Positions 1 to 10,818 of a stretch of 64,000 nt of DNA are shown here, piece after piece. The stretch's first letter is position 1. Every line of letters begins with the position of its first letter. Both the position numbers and the translations under genes were made by a program. The DNA is from Mesobacillus sp. AQ2 (lineage in GTDB: Bacteria; Bacillota; Bacilli; Bacillales; Cytobacillaceae), in the NCBI RefSeq assembly GCF_030122805.1, contig NZ_CP126080.1, positions 315,001-379,000 on the forward strand. The letters run 5' to 3'. A model generated the notes under the pieces. The model was given only the letters and a program-made list of their open reading frames with translations, ran no database searches and had not been told where the DNA came from.

Positions 1-1206
1 ATTGGAATTCTTTACGTTGGTGCTTCAGAAAAGATCATCGTTCAAATTCTGAGTTCTTTTATGACGAAATTTTTAATCCAGATTGCAATCGTATTAATCA
101 TCGCATTTATCGGAATCTATTGGTTTACCCGGAATTTGAGAAGAAGGCTTGACGCCATATCGGCAGCCATGGTCAAAGCAGGAGCCGGGGACTTCACGGC
201 TGTTGTTGAAGACCGGAGTGGAGATGAGCTTAGTGACCTTGCGGATAGCTATAATCACATGAAAGAAAACTTGAGCACTATGTTGCATGATGTGCTTGAA
301 ACTTCAGAACAGGTTGCCGCTTCGTCTGAACAGCTGACTGCAGGTGCTGAACAGACAAGCAGGGCGACCGAGCAAATAACAGAAGCGATCCAGCAGGTTG
401 CCAGCGGTTCTGACACACAAACACAAGGGGTAGAAGAGAGTGCAAGGGCGTTGGAGGAACTGGCAAGGGGAGTGGCAGAGATTGCGGAAACTTCCTCATT
501 GATTGCTGAGTCAAGTTCAGAAGCAAGTGACCATGCCAAACAGGGTGGGGCGTTTGTCGAGGAAACTGCAAGTCAAATGAATATGATCCATGCTTCTGTA
601 GAAGAAACAGGAGAAGTTTTCAATCTGCTGAATGAAAGGTCCAGGGAAATCGACAATATCTCTAAGGTGATTACAGAGATTGCAGACCAGACCAATTTGC
701 TCGCCTTGAATGCGGCCATTGAAGCAGCGAGGGCAGGGGAACATGGCAAAGGATTTGCCGTTGTTGCGGCAGAGGTCAGGAAGCTGGCTGAACAATCACA
801 GAAATCCTCTTCCCAAATTTCCGATTTGATCGGACAGATACAAATGGATATGGAGCAGTCCAATGATTCGATTGAGACTGTAAAAAAAGAAGTATTAAGC
901 GGCCTGGGAATTGTTGAAGGGACCCAAAAGAGCTTCCAGGAAATCCTTCATTCCATGGAAAATATGAGTGCACGGATCGAAGAGATGGCAGCCACTGCGG
1001 AACAAATGTCTGCGAGCACAGAGGAAATCTCCGCAACCGTGAATGAGGTCTCGACGGTCTCAAAAGATTCTTCTGTCCATACTCAAAATGTCGCGGCTTC
1101 AGCTGAGGAACAATTAGCTTCCATGGAGGAAATAACAGCATCAGCCAATAACTTGTCTACAATGGCAGAAACGTTAAAAGATACAGTTAGCCGATTTAAA
1201 ATATAA
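1..1206 (+). CDS. Methyl-accepting chemotaxis protein, 3' part (5' end outside window)
   Basis: The frame is open from base 1 through the ATG at 61 with no stop, so this is the C-terminal part of a chemoreceptor whose start lies before the window; the ATG at 61 is internal. Visible parts are the end of an extracellular sensor, one transmembrane segment ([19 protein letters not shown]), a HAMP domain and the long coiled-coil signalling domain. Its hairpin tip carries the conserved [21 protein letters not shown], which contacts CheA and CheW. Glu/Gln pairs typical of methylation sites flank the tip. The ligand cannot be judged because the sensor is missing. Confidence 0.95.
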   Translation: MGILYVGASEKIIVQILSSFMTKFLIQIAIVLIIAFIGIYWFTRNLRRRLDAISAAMVKAGAGDFTAVVEDRSGDELSDLADSYNHMKENLSTMLHDVLETSEQVAASSEQLTAGAEQTSRATEQITEAIQQVASGSDTQTQGVEESARALEELARGVAEIAETSSLIAESSSEASDHAKQGGAFVEETASQMNMIHASVEETGEVFNLLNERSREIDNISKVITEIADQTNLLALNAAIEAARAGEHGKGFAVVAAEVRKLAEQSQKSSSQISDLIGQIQMDMEQSNDSIETVKKEVLSGLGIVEGTQKSFQEILHSMENMSARIEEMAATAEQMSASTEEISATVNEVSTVSKDSSVHTQNVAASAEEQLASMEEITASANNLSTMAETLKDTVSRFKI

Positions 1207-1211
1207 TGGAG

Positions 1212-1258
1212 AACCATCAAGCCCTTCCTGGAACGGATGCTGGCCTGATGGTTTTTTT
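1212..1258 (+). terminator. Rho-independent terminator of the chemoreceptor gene
   Basis: AACCATCA-GCC pairs with GGC-TGATGGTT across the loop and is followed by seven T residues, directly after the chemoreceptor stop codon. The following 190 bases to the next gene show no further clear structure. Confidence 0.85.
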
Positions 1259-1452
1259 ATGGCTTGTTCATTGCCGTGTCAATTGTGGAAAAGATTTATA
1301 AAAATAATTTTCAAATAGTTTCAAATGCTGTGCTTGAGGAAACCTTAAGATAAGAATTCCTTTCTCTCGTTATTTTGCAAGTTGCTTTACAAGTGATTTG
1401 ATTAATGCGAACATTAAGGCTTATTAGATGAGATGTCTGGAGGGGTTATTGA

Positions 1453-1995
1453 ATGCTGGAGAATAGTTTTGTCATGGTTGCCATCATCTTAATCATCAAT
1501 ATTGTGTATGTGTCTTTTTTTACAATCAGGATGATCCTGACGTTGAAGGGTCAGCGTTATCTGGCTGCAGGTCTGAGCATGATCGAAGTAGTGATTTATG
1601 TAGTCGGACTCGGGCTGGTACTTGAGAATTTGAATCAGATTCAGAACCTGGTTGCCTATGCTGTGGGCTATGGTATTGGTGTCATCGTTGGGATGAAAAT
1701 TGAAGAGAAGCTGGCGCTTGGATATATTACGATAAATGTCATTACAAAGGAATATGATCGAGATCTTCCTAAGGCATTACGGGATCAGGGGTATGGTGTG
1801 ACGGACTGGGCCGCTCACGGGCTTGAGGGTAACCGGATGGCTATGCAGATTCTGACTCCGAGGAAATATGAATTAAAGCTTTACCAGACAATCAAGGAGC
1901 TGGATCCAAAGGCTTTCATCATTGCGTATGAACCGAAAGCGATTCATGGCGGGTTCTGGGTAAAATCAGTTCGGAAAGGAAAGCTGTTCTCATGA
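1453..1995 (+). CDS. yebE: UPF0316/DUF2179 membrane protein YebE
   Basis: A 180-residue protein with about three N-terminal transmembrane segments (residues 5-80, ending with [21 protein letters not shown]) and a cytoplasmic C-terminal domain (about 95-175) of the DUF2179 kind, seen in YitT-like and UPF0316 proteins. The biochemical role is not established. The ATG follows the SD GGAGGGG. It overlaps the next gene by four bases (ATGA), so the two are co-translated. The pair yebE-yebG directly upstream of purE matches the B. subtilis arrangement. Confidence 0.88.
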   Translation: MLENSFVMVAIILIINIVYVSFFTIRMILTLKGQRYLAAGLSMIEVVIYVVGLGLVLENLNQIQNLVAYAVGYGIGVIVGMKIEEKLALGYITINVITKEYDRDLPKALRDQGYGVTDWAAHGLEGNRMAMQILTPRKYELKLYQTIKELDPKAFIIAYEPKAIHGGFWVKSVRKGKLFS

Positions 1996-2198
1996 GCAAG
2001 GTAAAAAAGAAACAGATGTATGAAGTCGGCGAGCATGAATCAATCGATGATTGCCTAAATAGAATGAAAAAGGACGGATTTGCCCCTGTCCGCAGGATGG
2101 AAAAGCCGATTTTCAAGGAAGTAGAAAAGAATGGCACCGTTGAATATGAGCCTGCTGGAAGGCAGATTATCTTTGAAGCAAAGCTGATTGAAAGCTAA
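1992..2198 (+). CDS. yebG: NETI-motif protein YebG
   Basis: A 68-residue soluble protein. The segment [21 protein letters not shown] is a version of the NETI motif (usually NETIDDCLxRM), followed by a basic region and the C-terminal [16 protein letters not shown] stretch typical of the family. The start codon overlaps the yebE stop, and the SD lies in the yebE 3' end. Function is unknown; constant linkage with yebE suggests the two work together. Confidence 0.85.
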   Translation: MSKVKKKQMYEVGEHESIDDCLNRMKKDGFAPVRRMEKPIFKEVEKNGTVEYEPAGRQIIFEAKLIES

Positions 2199-2222
2199 AT
2201 TGCGTTAGTTATTTAAAGTCCT

Positions 2223-2266
2223 AAACACGAACGATTTAAAATGGAAATTATTTAACGTTCGATTAT
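2223..2266 (+). promoter_or_regulatory. PurBox pair, likely PurR operator of the pur operon
   Basis: Two CGAAC cores in inverted orientation: direct copy at 2228-2232 (AACACGAACGATTT context) and inverted copy GTTCG at 2257-2261 (AACGTTCGATT context). This fits the Bacillus PurR control region, where two inverted PurBoxes lie just upstream of or over the promoter and PRPP relieves repression. They sit immediately before the -35 element at 2270. Confidence 0.85.
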
Positions 2267-2269
2267 TGA

Positions 2270-2299
2270 TTGACAAAAAGTCTAAATGGTTGTTAAGAT
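2270..2299 (+). promoter_or_regulatory. SigA promoter of the pur operon
   Basis: The -35 TTGACA is at 2270-2275 and the -10 TAAGAT at 2294-2299, with an 18-bp spacer and an extended -10 TG at 2291-2292. Transcription would start near 2306, a short distance before the riboswitch aptamer. Confidence 0.8.
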
Positions 2300-2325
2300 G
2301 TAGTTGTCGAAAGTGAAATCAGTTA

Positions 2326-2400
2326 CTCCCTCGTATAATAATGGGGATATGGCCCATGAGTCTCTACCCGGTAACCGTAAATCGCCGGACTATGAGGGAA
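2326..2400 (+). promoter_or_regulatory. Purine (guanine-class) riboswitch aptamer
   Basis: All parts of the purine aptamer are visible. P1 is CCTCGTA (2329-2335) with TATGAGG (2391-2397), including one G-T pair. P2 has the loop GATATGG and P3 the loop AACCGTAAAT, with the GG/CC loop-loop contacts. The J1/2 TAAT and J2/3 TCTCTAC cores are present. The base just before the 3' strand of P1 is C (2390), equivalent to C74 of the xpt aptamer, which specifies guanine or hypoxanthine; adenine riboswitches have U there. Confidence 0.95.
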
Positions 2401-2463
2401 AGTAGTTTTTTTAAAGTGAAGGGAAAAGAAATCACATTTACTTGTGGGTTTCTTTGCGTTTGC

Positions 2464-2525
2464 ACCCGGACGGACTACTTTCTCTTCTATCAGAGGAAGC
2501 AGTCTATCCGGGTTTTTTGTTTTTA
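2464..2525 (+). terminator. Riboswitch expression platform: terminator with competing antiterminator
   Basis: ACCCGGA...GACTACTTTCTC pairs with the later GAGGAAGCAGTC...TCCGGGT and is followed by TTTTTTGTTTTT. The same ACTACTTTCTCTT arm (2474-2486) can instead pair with GAGGGAAAGTAGT (2394-2406), which overlaps the 3' strand of P1. Ligand binding would stabilise P1, release the terminator arm and stop transcription ahead of purE; without ligand the antiterminator forms. This is an OFF switch. Confidence 0.92.
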
Positions 2526-2550
2526 AAACTCCAAAGGGAGGTTTAGGTAT

Positions 2551-3033
2551 ATGACCGTTGCAGTTATTATGGGGAGCAAGTCGGATTGGGAAACGATGAA
2601 GCATGCGTGTGACATGCTGGATCGCTTAGAGATTTCTTATATAAAGAAGGTAGTTTCCGCTCATCGGACACCGGATTTAATGTTTGAGTTTGCCGAAAAT
2701 GCTAGAAATGAAGGAATTAAAGTCATCATCGCCGGAGCGGGCGGAGCAGCTCATTTGCCGGGGATGGTTGCAGCGAAAACGACGCTTCCGGTTATCGGCG
2801 TGCCTGTACAGTCGAGAGCGCTCAACGGCTTGGATTCATTGTTATCGATTGTCCAGATGCCTGGCGGCGTACCGGTTGCGACGGTGGCGATCGGAAAAGC
2901 TGGGGCAACGAACGCAGGATTGCTCGCTGCTCAGATTTTAGGTGCATTTGATGGTAAAGTAGCAGAAATGCTGGCGCGATTACGTGAAGAAACAAAAATG
3001 TCAGTGATGGAAAGCAGTGATGAGCTTGTCTAA
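2551..3033 (+). CDS. purE: N5-carboxyaminoimidazole ribonucleotide mutase PurE
   Basis: PurE moves the carboxyl group of N5-CAIR to give CAIR in de novo purine synthesis. The 160-residue length is normal for class I PurE. The family signatures are present: GSKSDWETM near the start (phosphate site), SAHRTP (catalytic His), [11 protein letters not shown] and the octamer-forming [20 protein letters not shown]. The ATG is preceded by the strong SD AAAGGGAGG (2533-2541). It is the first gene of the operon and partners PurK, whose product it consumes. Confidence 0.97.
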   Translation: MTVAVIMGSKSDWETMKHACDMLDRLEISYIKKVVSAHRTPDLMFEFAENARNEGIKVIIAGAGGAAHLPGMVAAKTTLPVIGVPVQSRALNGLDSLLSIVQMPGGVPVATVAIGKAGATNAGLLAAQILGAFDGKVAEMLARLREETKMSVMESSDELV

Positions 3034-4180
3034 ATTGATTTTACCAGGAGAGACGATCGGAATCATTGGCGGCGGGCAGCTTGGCAAGATGATGGCACTG
3101 TCGGCAAAAGCGATGGGTTTCAGGGTGATTGTGCTTGACCCGACCGATGATTGCCCATGCGGCCAGATAGCTGACGAGCAGATTGTCGGCAGCTATGATG
3201 ATCTTGAAAAAATAAAGCAGCTATCTGAACAAAGTGATGTCATCACGTACGAGTTTGAGAACATTGATGCGGATGCTCTTGAATGGTTAAATAAATACGC
3301 TTATGTGCCGCAGGGGACCGAATTGCTTCGGGTCACTCAGGACAGGATAGAAGAGAAGCGCCATATCGAGGCTGCCGGGGTGAGAGTGGCCCCATATGTG
3401 GCAGTGACAAGTGTGGAAGATGTAAGGAATGGTGTTGAGGAGCTGGGTTTGCCGGCAGTATTGAAGACGGCACGGGGCGGTTATGATGGCAAAGGGCAGC
3501 TGGTCATCAGGTCTGTTGAAGACATCCCTTTGGCGGAAACATTGGTCAGCCAGGGCTCGTGTGTACTGGAAAAATGGATACCGTTTGAAAAAGAGATCTC
3601 TGTGATCATTACCCGCGGGACGAACGGTGAGACTGCTGTTTTTCCAGTCGGGGAAAATATCCATAAGGAAAATATCCTGCATCAAACCATTGTGCCGGCG
3701 AGAATCAGTTTTCAGGCTGAAGCAAAGGCAATAAGAGCTGCAAAGCAGATTGCCGAGGCGTTAGGTTTAATCGGGACGCTGGCGGTTGAGATGTTTTTAG
3801 GAGCGAATGATGAGCTTTACATAAATGAACTGGCACCGCGGCCGCATAACTCGGGACATTATACGATCGAGGCCTGTGAGACGTCGCAGTTTGAGCAGCA
3901 TGTCAGGGCAGTCTGCGGCTGGCCACTGGGCAGCACGAACTTGCTTAAGCCTGCTGTGATGGTGAATATCCTGGGTGAGCACCAGCAGCCACTGCTGGAA
4001 AAAATCGCAGAAGTGCAGGATTGGAAGATTCACTTATATGGCAAAAAAGAAGCAAAGCATAAACGGAAAATGGGGCATGTGACCCTTTTACGAGAGACAG
4101 TAGAGAGTGCGCTGGAGGAAGCAGAGCAAAGCGGCATCTGGGAAGGCGCAGCAGAAATGATCGGAGGACAAAAGAAATGA
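3020..4180 (+). CDS. purK: N5-carboxyaminoimidazole ribonucleotide synthase PurK
   Basis: PurK is an ATP-grasp ligase joining AIR, bicarbonate and ATP to N5-CAIR. At 386 residues it has the N-terminal [12 protein letters not shown] nucleotide-fold motif, the ATP-grasp [12 protein letters not shown] lid and the C-terminal [14 protein letters not shown] substrate loop. The reading frame could also start at GTG 3017, but ATG 3020 follows the GGAAAG SD at 3009-3014 with usual spacing and gives the family N-terminus. It overlaps the end of purE by 14 bases, implying translational coupling. Confidence 0.96.
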   Translation: MSLSKLILPGETIGIIGGGQLGKMMALSAKAMGFRVIVLDPTDDCPCGQIADEQIVGSYDDLEKIKQLSEQSDVITYEFENIDADALEWLNKYAYVPQGTELLRVTQDRIEEKRHIEAAGVRVAPYVAVTSVEDVRNGVEELGLPAVLKTARGGYDGKGQLVIRSVEDIPLAETLVSQGSCVLEKWIPFEKEISVIITRGTNGETAVFPVGENIHKENILHQTIVPARISFQAEAKAIRAAKQIAEALGLIGTLAVEMFLGANDELYINELAPRPHNSGHYTIEACETSQFEQHVRAVCGWPLGSTNLLKPAVMVNILGEHQQPLLEKIAEVQDWKIHLYGKKEAKHKRKMGHVTLLRETVESALEEAEQSGIWEGAAEMIGGQKK

Positions 4181-5469
4181 TAGATCGTTATACAAGACCG
4201 GAAATGGGAGCAATCTGGACGGAGGAGAATCGCTTCAAAGCGTGGCTTGAGGTCGAGATCCTCGCATGTGAAGCATGGGCAGAGCTTGGCGAGATTCCTA
4301 AAGAAGATGTGAAGAAGCTCAGGGAAAATGCTTCATTTGATATTAACCGGATCAAGGAAATCGAGGAAGAGACACGCCATGATGTCGTTGCTTTTACAAG
4401 AGCAGTATCTGAAACGCTTGGAGAGGAACGTAAATGGGTGCATTATGGCCTGACTTCGACGGATGTGGTCGATACAGCATTATCGTATGTGCTTAAACAG
4501 GCGAATGCGATTTTGCTGAAGGATATTGAGAACTTTGTTGAGATTTTGGCGAATAAGGCTAAAGAACATAAATACACAGTGATGATGGGACGTACGCATG
4601 GTGTCCATGCTGAACCGACGACTTTTGGCTTGAAGCTGGCGCTATGGCTTGAGGAAATGAAGCGCAATCTTGAGCGATTCAAAATGGCTTCCAGCGACGT
4701 AGAATTCGGCAAGATTTCCGGTGCGGTTGGAACGTACGCGAATATCGATCCATTCGTTGAATCGTATGTCTGTGAAAAATTAGGACTGCAGCCGGCACCG
4801 ATTTCCACTCAAACCTTGCAGCGGGACCGCCATGCGTTCTATATGGGGACACTTGCGTTAATTGCGACTTCCATTGAAAAATTCGCGGTGGAGATCCGCG
4901 GCTTGCAAAAAAGCGAAACTCGTGAAGTTGAGGAGTTCTTTGCGAAAGGACAGAAGGGTTCATCGGCGATGCCGCATAAGCGCAACCCGATTGGCTCTGA
5001 AAACATGACTGGGATGGCGAGGGTCATCCGCGGATACATGACAACAGCCTATGAGAATGTGCCACTGTGGCATGAGCGCGATATCTCACATTCATCTGCT
5101 GAGAGAATTATTTTACCCGACGCAACGATTGCTTTGAATTATATGCTGAATCGCTTTGGAAATATCGTCAAGAACCTGACGGTGTATCCGGAGAACATGA
5201 AGCGTAATATGGATCGGACACTTGGCTTGATTTACTCCCAGCGTGTGCTGCTTGCTTTGATCGACAAAGGGATGTCGCGTGAAGAAGCATATGATACGGT
5301 CCAGCCTCGCGCGATGGAAGCATGGGAAAAGCAGGTGCAGTTCCGCAGCCTGATCGAACAGGATGAAAAGATTGCCGGACTGCTGAGTGAAGCAGAAATC
5401 GATGACTGCTTTGATTACAACTACCATATCAAGCATGTGGATATGATTTTTGAAAGACTGGGACTTTAA
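4177..5469 (+). CDS. purB: Adenylosuccinate lyase PurB
   Basis: PurB cleaves fumarate from SAICAR and from adenylosuccinate, so it serves both IMP and AMP synthesis. The 430 residues belong to the fumarase/aspartase superfamily: [29 protein letters not shown] (catalytic His) and the signature loop [15 protein letters not shown] with the catalytic Ser. The ATG overlaps the purK stop as ATGA, with SD GGAGGA inside purK. The gap to purC holds a terminator-like hairpin. Confidence 0.97.
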   Translation: MIDRYTRPEMGAIWTEENRFKAWLEVEILACEAWAELGEIPKEDVKKLRENASFDINRIKEIEEETRHDVVAFTRAVSETLGEERKWVHYGLTSTDVVDTALSYVLKQANAILLKDIENFVEILANKAKEHKYTVMMGRTHGVHAEPTTFGLKLALWLEEMKRNLERFKMASSDVEFGKISGAVGTYANIDPFVESYVCEKLGLQPAPISTQTLQRDRHAFYMGTLALIATSIEKFAVEIRGLQKSETREVEEFFAKGQKGSSAMPHKRNPIGSENMTGMARVIRGYMTTAYENVPLWHERDISHSSAERIILPDATIALNYMLNRFGNIVKNLTVYPENMKRNMDRTLGLIYSQRVLLALIDKGMSREEAYDTVQPRAMEAWEKQVQFRSLIEQDEKIAGLLSEAEIDDCFDYNYHIKHVDMIFERLGL

Positions 5470-5474
5470 TACAA

Positions 5475-5500
5475 AAGGGCAAGGTTTCTTGCCCTTCTTT
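5475..5500 (+). terminator. Intra-operon hairpin between purB and purC
   Basis: A perfect 9-bp stem, AAGGGCAAG (5475-5483) with CTTGCCCTT (5488-5496), has a 4-base loop and is followed by CTTTTAT. The U tract is short and broken, so it may act as a partial terminator or an mRNA-stabilising hairpin rather than a full stop. Confidence 0.6.
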
Positions 5501-5551
5501 TATCTCTAGGAGACTGAAGATTGCCAATTATCTCAATCGGAGGGCGTTGAA

Positions 5552-6265
5552 ATGGAAGAGCTGTTATACGAAGGGAAAGCGAAGCGGATTTACGCGACAG
5601 ATCAAGAGGATGTAGTAAGGGTTCAATACAAGGATTCTGCGACGGCATTTAATGGCGAGAAAAAGGCAGAGATTGTCGGCAAGGGCAGGCTGAATAACGA
5701 GATTACGAGTCTATTATTCTCAAAGCTTGGCAAAGCTGGTATCCAATCGCATTTTATCGAGAAAATTTCCGAGAATGAGCAGCTGGTGAAGCGTGTACAG
5801 ATCATCCCGCTCGAAGTGGTTGTCAGGAATTTCGCTGCGGGCAGTTTTTCAAAGCGCCTTGGCATTGAGGAAGGCAACAAGCTTTCAAGGCCAATCGTCG
5901 AGTTTTACCTGAAGGATGATGCGCTAGGCGACCCGCTGATTACCGATGAACATATTGATGTGCTGAATTTGGCAGCTGCAGAAGAAGTGGCTGAACTGAA
6001 GGCAGCGGCTTTGAAAATTAATGAAGTGCTTGGCGGATTTTTCGCTGAAATAGGTGTGAGATTAATAGATTTTAAGCTAGAGTTCGGCAAGGATACTGAC
6101 GGGAAGATCCTGCTGGCGGATGAGATTTCGCCTGATACATGCCGCCTCTGGGATATGGAGACGCAACAAAAGCTAGACAAAGATGTGTTCCGCCGCGATT
6201 TAGGGAATCTGACAGATGCTTACGAAACCATTTTAACGAGATTGGGAGGACAATTGCATGTATAA
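5552..6265 (+). CDS. purC: SAICAR synthetase PurC
   Basis: PurC ligates aspartate to CAIR with ATP to form SAICAR. The 237-residue single-domain protein starts with the typical [12 protein letters not shown] and carries the [22 protein letters not shown] and [12 protein letters not shown] signatures that form the nucleotide and CAIR sites. The ATG follows the SD GGAGGG. It overlaps purS by eight bases and begins the second tightly packed block of the operon. Confidence 0.97.
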   Translation: MEELLYEGKAKRIYATDQEDVVRVQYKDSATAFNGEKKAEIVGKGRLNNEITSLLFSKLGKAGIQSHFIEKISENEQLVKRVQIIPLEVVVRNFAAGSFSKRLGIEEGNKLSRPIVEFYLKDDALGDPLITDEHIDVLNLAAAEEVAELKAAALKINEVLGGFFAEIGVRLIDFKLEFGKDTDGKILLADEISPDTCRLWDMETQQKLDKDVFRRDLGNLTDAYETILTRLGGQLHV

Positions 6266-6512
6266 AGTGAAGGTGTATGTCACGTTAAGGGAAAGTGTTT
6301 TGGATCCACAGGGGACGGCTGTTAAAAAATCGCTTGCGACTCATGGTTACGAAGGCATCCAGGATGTCCGAATCGGCAAGTATATGGAACTTACTTTGGA
6401 TGAGAGTGTAAAGGATGTTGACGGCGCTGTTATGGAAATGTGCGAGCGCCTGCTGGCGAATCCGGTGATTGAGGATTACAGGTATGAAGTCGAGGAGGTT
6501 GTTGCACAGTGA
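6258..6512 (+). CDS. purS: FGAM synthase subunit PurS
   Basis: An 84-residue protein ([19 protein letters not shown] start) matching PurS. The small dimer bridges PurQ and PurL in the three-part formylglycinamidine ribonucleotide synthase found in Bacillus, and is thought to help pass ammonia from PurQ to PurL. The SD GGGAGGA lies in the end of purC. Its stop overlaps the purQ start as GTGA. Confidence 0.95.
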   Translation: MYKVKVYVTLRESVLDPQGTAVKKSLATHGYEGIQDVRIGKYMELTLDESVKDVDGAVMEMCERLLANPVIEDYRYEVEEVVAQ

Positions 6513-7195
6513 AATTTGCGGTGATCGTTTTTCCGGGTTCAAACTGTGACATCGACATGTACCATGCGGTAAAAGATGAGCTTGGCGAAGAAGCAGAATA
6601 TGTCTGGCATGATGCTGAAAGCCTTGAAGACTATGATGCTGTGCTTTTGCCTGGCGGTTTCTCATATGGAGATTACTTGAGATCAGGCGCGATTGCGCAG
6701 TTCAGCAATGTGATGAAGGAAGTTGTCAAAGCGGCCGAAGCCGGAAAGCCTGTACTTGGCGTCTGCAACGGATTTCAGATTTTGCTTGAAGCAGGCCTTC
6801 TTCCAGGTGCAATGCGCAGAAATGACAGCCTGAAGTTCATCTGCAAGCAGGCCGAGCTGAAGGTGGAGAATAACGAAACAATGTTTTCAGCTGGCTATGA
6901 AAAAGGCGAGATCATCACGGTTCCGGTTGCGCATGGTGAAGGCAATTATTATTGCGATGAAAAGACGCTGGCTAATTTGAAGGCAAACAATCAAATCGTG
7001 TTCACATACGAAGGCGAGAACCCGAACGGAAGCCTTGGGAATATTGCCGGGATCATCAATGAACGAGGAAACGTCCTCGGGATGATGCCGCATCCGGAGC
7101 GTGCAGTCGATGAGCTGCTTGGCGGCGCGGACGGCCTGAAGCTTTTCAAATCAATCGTCAAACAATGGAGGGAAGCAAATGCGGTTAATGCTTGA
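6509..7195 (+). CDS. purQ: FGAM synthase glutaminase subunit PurQ
   Basis: PurQ hydrolyses glutamine to supply ammonia to PurL. It is a class I glutamine amidotransferase of 228 residues, with the nucleophile Cys86 in [13 protein letters not shown] and the His195/Glu197 pair in MMPHPER. It starts at GTG 6509, overlapping the purS stop, with the SD GAGGAGG upstream. The end overlaps purL by 17 bases, in line with the need for equal amounts of the subunits. Confidence 0.96.
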   Translation: MKFAVIVFPGSNCDIDMYHAVKDELGEEAEYVWHDAESLEDYDAVLLPGGFSYGDYLRSGAIAQFSNVMKEVVKAAEAGKPVLGVCNGFQILLEAGLLPGAMRRNDSLKFICKQAELKVENNETMFSAGYEKGEIITVPVAHGEGNYYCDEKTLANLKANNQIVFTYEGENPNGSLGNIAGIINERGNVLGMMPHPERAVDELLGGADGLKLFKSIVKQWREANAVNA

Positions 7196-9395
7196 ACCAA
7201 GCCCAGAGCAAATTAAACAGGAAAAAATCTATCGTGAAATGGGACTTTCAGACAGCGAGTTTGCTTCTGCCGAACAGATCCTTGGACGTACTCCTAACTA
7301 TACAGAGACTGGCTTGTTCTCGGTTATGTGGTCAGAGCATTGCAGCTACAAGAACTCCAAGCCTGTCCTGAAAAAGTTCCCTGTCACAGGCGAGCGCGTG
7401 CTTCAGGGACCGGGCGAGGGTGCAGGAATCGTGGATATTGGGGATGGCCAGGCGGTCGTTTTCAAGATCGAGAGCCATAACCATCCTTCTGCGATCGAGC
7501 CATACCAGGGTGCTGCTACGGGTGTCGGCGGAATCATCCGCGATGTATTTTCGATGGGAGCAAGGCCAATTGCATTATTGAATTCCCTCCGTTTTGGCGA
7601 GTTGGAATCGCCACGGGTGAAATATTTGTTTGAACAAGTTGTTGCCGGTATTGCCGGTTACGGGAACTGCATCGGCATTCCAACGGTTGGCGGCGAGGTT
7701 CAGTTTGATGGTGCTTATGAGGGAAATCCGCTTGTTAACGCAATGTGCGTCGGTTTGATCAACCATGAGGACATTAAAAACGGCCAGGCGCATGGCGTTG
7801 GAAATACCGTCATGTACGTTGGCGCTAAGACTGGCCGTGACGGAATTCACGGTGCGACATTCGCGTCCGAGGAATTGAATGAGGCGTCAGAAGAAAAGCG
7901 TCCTGCCGTACAGGTCGGCGATCCATTCATGGAAAAATTGCTGTTGGAAGCTTGCCTTGAGCTTGTGAAAAATGACGCGCTTGTCGGCATCCAGGACATG
8001 GGCGCAGCCGGTTTGACAAGTTCTTCTGCTGAGATGGCGAGCAAGGCGGGCTCTGGGATCGAGATGAATCTTGACCTTGTGCCTCAGCGTGAAACAGGCA
8101 TGACGGCTTATGAAATGATGCTGTCAGAGTCCCAGGAGCGTATGCTGATCGTCGTGGAAAAAGGCCGCGAGCAGGAAATCATCGATCTTTTTTCAAAGTA
8201 TGAGCTTGAAGCCGTTGCAATCGGAAAAGTAACGGATGACAAGATGCTTCGCCTTTTACATAAAGGGGAAGTGGTTGCGGATGTTCCGGCAGATGCACTG
8301 GCTGAAGAGGCGCCTGTCTATTACAAGCCTTCCAGCGAACCTGCGTATTTCCGTGAGTTCCAGGCAATGGACAACAAAATTCCTAATGTAGAAAACTATG
8401 AAACTACTCTTTTGCAGCTGCTTCAGCAGCCGACCATTGCAAGCAAAGAGTGGGTTTATGATCAGTATGACCATATGGTACGCACAAGTACGGTCGTTTC
8501 GCCTGGGTCTGATGCTGCTGTCGTCAGAATCCGCGGTACGGAAAAAGGTCTGGCGATGACGACGGACTGTAACTCTCGGTATATCTATCTTGATCCGGAA
8601 ACGGGCGGGAAGATTGCTGTTGCCGAAGCGGCGCGCAACATCGTCTGCTCTGGCGGTGAGCCGCTGGCAATCACGGACTGCCTGAATTTCGGGAATCCGG
8701 AGAAGCCAGAGATTTTCTGGCAGTTTGAAAAAGTAGTCGATGGCATGAGTGAAGCGTGCCGGACATTGAGCACGCCAGTCATCGGCGGAAACGTGAGTTT
8801 GTATAACGAAACGAATGGAACAGCTATCTATCCGACACCAGTGGTCGGTATGGTTGGTCTGGTTGAAAATTTAAAGCATGTAATGACTCAGCATTTTAAA
8901 AAGGCCGGCGATTTGATTTATTTGTTGGGAGACACGAAGGATGAGTTTGGCGGCAGCGAGCTGCAGAAGCTTGTGTATGGCAAGATTTTCGGCAAGGCGC
9001 CTGAGCTCGATTTGGAAGTGGAAGCTAGCTATCAAGCGCAAATTTTAACAGTGATTAAAAATGGCCTTGTTGCCTCTGCTCATGATGTTGCCGAGGGCGG
9101 CGCAGCGGTTGCGCTTGCTGAATCCGTAATCGGAAGCAAGGGGCTCGGAGCAGCAGTTGAGCTCGAAGGCAACGCAGTATCAGCATTGTTCAGCGAATCG
9201 CAATCCCGCTTCATTTTATCGGTAAAACCTGAGAACCAGATTGAGTTTGAAAGTATAACAGACGCAGTGCTGATCGGGAAAGTCGTTGAAACGCCAGTCT
9301 TAAAAGTTGATGTCAACGGTGAGAATGTGATCAATCAAGATGCAGAGGGGCTGAAAAAGGCCTGGAAAGGAGCCATCCCATGCTTGCTGAATTAA
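7179..9395 (+). CDS. purL: FGAM synthase large subunit PurL
   Basis: PurL uses ATP and ammonia from PurQ to convert FGAR to FGAM. The 738-residue length is that of the small PurL type that needs separate PurQ and PurS. Signatures include [12 protein letters not shown] (catalytic His), [13 protein letters not shown] and [20 protein letters not shown], plus two repeated AIRS-like halves. The ATG at 7179 has the SD GGAGGG inside purQ; an ATG nine bases later is possible but worse placed. It overlaps purF by 16 bases. Confidence 0.97.
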   Translation: MRLMLEPSPEQIKQEKIYREMGLSDSEFASAEQILGRTPNYTETGLFSVMWSEHCSYKNSKPVLKKFPVTGERVLQGPGEGAGIVDIGDGQAVVFKIESHNHPSAIEPYQGAATGVGGIIRDVFSMGARPIALLNSLRFGELESPRVKYLFEQVVAGIAGYGNCIGIPTVGGEVQFDGAYEGNPLVNAMCVGLINHEDIKNGQAHGVGNTVMYVGAKTGRDGIHGATFASEELNEASEEKRPAVQVGDPFMEKLLLEACLELVKNDALVGIQDMGAAGLTSSSAEMASKAGSGIEMNLDLVPQRETGMTAYEMMLSESQERMLIVVEKGREQEIIDLFSKYELEAVAIGKVTDDKMLRLLHKGEVVADVPADALAEEAPVYYKPSSEPAYFREFQAMDNKIPNVENYETTLLQLLQQPTIASKEWVYDQYDHMVRTSTVVSPGSDAAVVRIRGTEKGLAMTTDCNSRYIYLDPETGGKIAVAEAARNIVCSGGEPLAITDCLNFGNPEKPEIFWQFEKVVDGMSEACRTLSTPVIGGNVSLYNETNGTAIYPTPVVGMVGLVENLKHVMTQHFKKAGDLIYLLGDTKDEFGGSELQKLVYGKIFGKAPELDLEVEASYQAQILTVIKNGLVASAHDVAEGGAAVALAESVIGSKGLGAAVELEGNAVSALFSESQSRFILSVKPENQIEFESITDAVLIGKVVETPVLKVDVNGENVINQDAEGLKKAWKGAIPCLLN

Positions 9396-10792
9396 AAGGC
9401 TTGAATGAGGAATGCGGCGTTTTTGGTATCTGGGGACATCCAGAGGCAGCACAAATTACTTACTACGGTCTCCATAGCCTGCAGCATCGCGGCCAGGAAG
9501 GCACAGGCATCGTTGTCAGTGACGGCCAGCAGCTTAAGGGCCGGAAAGGCGAAGGTCTTGTGACGGAAATTTTTACAGCAGATGCCATGGAAGATCTACA
9601 GGGTGTCGGCGCCATCGGTCATGTCCGCTATGCGACTGCAGGAGGAGGCGGCTACGAGAATGTTCAGCCGCTGCTGTTCCAATCACAGAGCGGCGGACTG
9701 GCCCTTGCACATAACGGCAATCTTGTTAATGCCGATGCGTTAAGGAATCAGCTTGAGGCACAGGGCAGCATTTTCCAGACAAGCTCAGACACTGAGGTGC
9801 TGGCACATTTGGTCAAGCGCGGCGGCTTCAGCCAGCTGAGGGATCGTGTGAAAAATGCCTTGCCAATGCTGAAGGGTGCTTACGCCTTTCTAATCATGAC
9901 CGAGACAGAATTCATGGTGGCGCTGGACCCGCATGGACTGCGACCTTTGTCATTGGGCAGACTTGGCGATGCGTATGTGGTTGCGTCTGAGACTTGTGCA
10001 TTCGATATCGTCGGGGCAGAGTTTATCAGGGACATCCTTCCTGGAGAGCTGCTCGTGATCGATGCAGACGGCCTTCATTCCGAGATGTATTCAATGAGCT
10101 CCTCAACGGCAATCTGCACGATGGAATATATTTATTTTTCCCGCCCAGACAGCAATATTCACGGCATCAACGTCCATGCGGCCCGCAAGAATCTCGGCAA
10201 GCAGCTGGCAAAAGAAGTACCGATTGAGGCTGATGTTGTCACAGGTGTACCTGATTCAAGTATTTCTGCGGCCATCGGCTATGCGGAGGAATCAGGCATT
10301 CCGTACGAAATGGGCTTGATCAAGAACCGTTATGTCGGCCGGACATTCATCCAGCCTTCCCAAAGCTTAAGGGAGCAGGGTGTGAAAATGAAGCTTTCGC
10401 CGGTGCGCGGTATTGTTGAAGGCAAGCGTGTCATTATGGTGGATGACTCGATCGTGCGCGGCACAACAAGCCGCCGGATTGTGAAAATGCTTAAGGATGC
10501 CGGTGCCACTGAGGTCCATGTCGTCATCAGCTCGCCGCCAATCCAGAACCCGTGCTTTTACGGGATCGATACATCTACTCGCGAAGAGCTGATTGCTTCT
10601 GAACATTCCGTCGAAGAGATTCGTGAGTTGATTGGCGCTGACTCGCTGACGTTTTTAAGTGTCGAGGGCATGCTGGAGGCAATCGGACGCAATGAACCTG
10701 GCGAAACGCGAGGCCAGTGCCTGGCATGTTTTACAGGTAAGTATCCGACGGAAATCTATCCGCAGGCAGTACCTGCCGGGCAGAAGTGCTGA
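9380..10792 (+). CDS. purF: Glutamine PRPP amidotransferase PurF
   Basis: PurF makes phosphoribosylamine from PRPP and glutamine, the committed step of the pathway, and is feedback-inhibited by nucleotides. The 470-residue protein has an 11-residue propeptide ending in NEE before the catalytic Cys12 (CGVFGIWGH), as in the self-processed B. subtilis enzyme. The PRPP loop is [17 protein letters not shown]-terminal cysteines including [11 protein letters not shown] fit the 4Fe-4S cluster that makes the Bacillus enzyme oxygen-labile. The 268 bases to purM are filled by a periodic repeat array. Confidence 0.97.
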   Translation: MLAELKGLNEECGVFGIWGHPEAAQITYYGLHSLQHRGQEGTGIVVSDGQQLKGRKGEGLVTEIFTADAMEDLQGVGAIGHVRYATAGGGGYENVQPLLFQSQSGGLALAHNGNLVNADALRNQLEAQGSIFQTSSDTEVLAHLVKRGGFSQLRDRVKNALPMLKGAYAFLIMTETEFMVALDPHGLRPLSLGRLGDAYVVASETCAFDIVGAEFIRDILPGELLVIDADGLHSEMYSMSSSTAICTMEYIYFSRPDSNIHGINVHAARKNLGKQLAKEVPIEADVVTGVPDSSISAAIGYAEESGIPYEMGLIKNRYVGRTFIQPSQSLREQGVKMKLSPVRGIVEGKRVIMVDDSIVRGTTSRRIVKMLKDAGATEVHVVISSPPIQNPCFYGIDTSTREELIASEHSVEEIRELIGADSLTFLSVEGMLEAIGRNEPGETRGQCLACFTGKYPTEIYPQAVPAGQKC

Positions 10793-10818
10793 TGGGTTTC
10801 ACCAAAATTAGGATGAAG

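Noticed and set aside
1398-1413. TTAATGCGAACATTAA upstream of yebE as a PurR box
   Set aside because: It contains a CGAAC core in an A/T context, but there is no second inverted box at the right distance and no clear promoter beside it, so it was not listed as an operator.
2326-2400. Adenine-specific riboswitch before purE
   Set aside because: The specificity base just before the 3' strand of P1 is C (2390), which indicates guanine or hypoxanthine.
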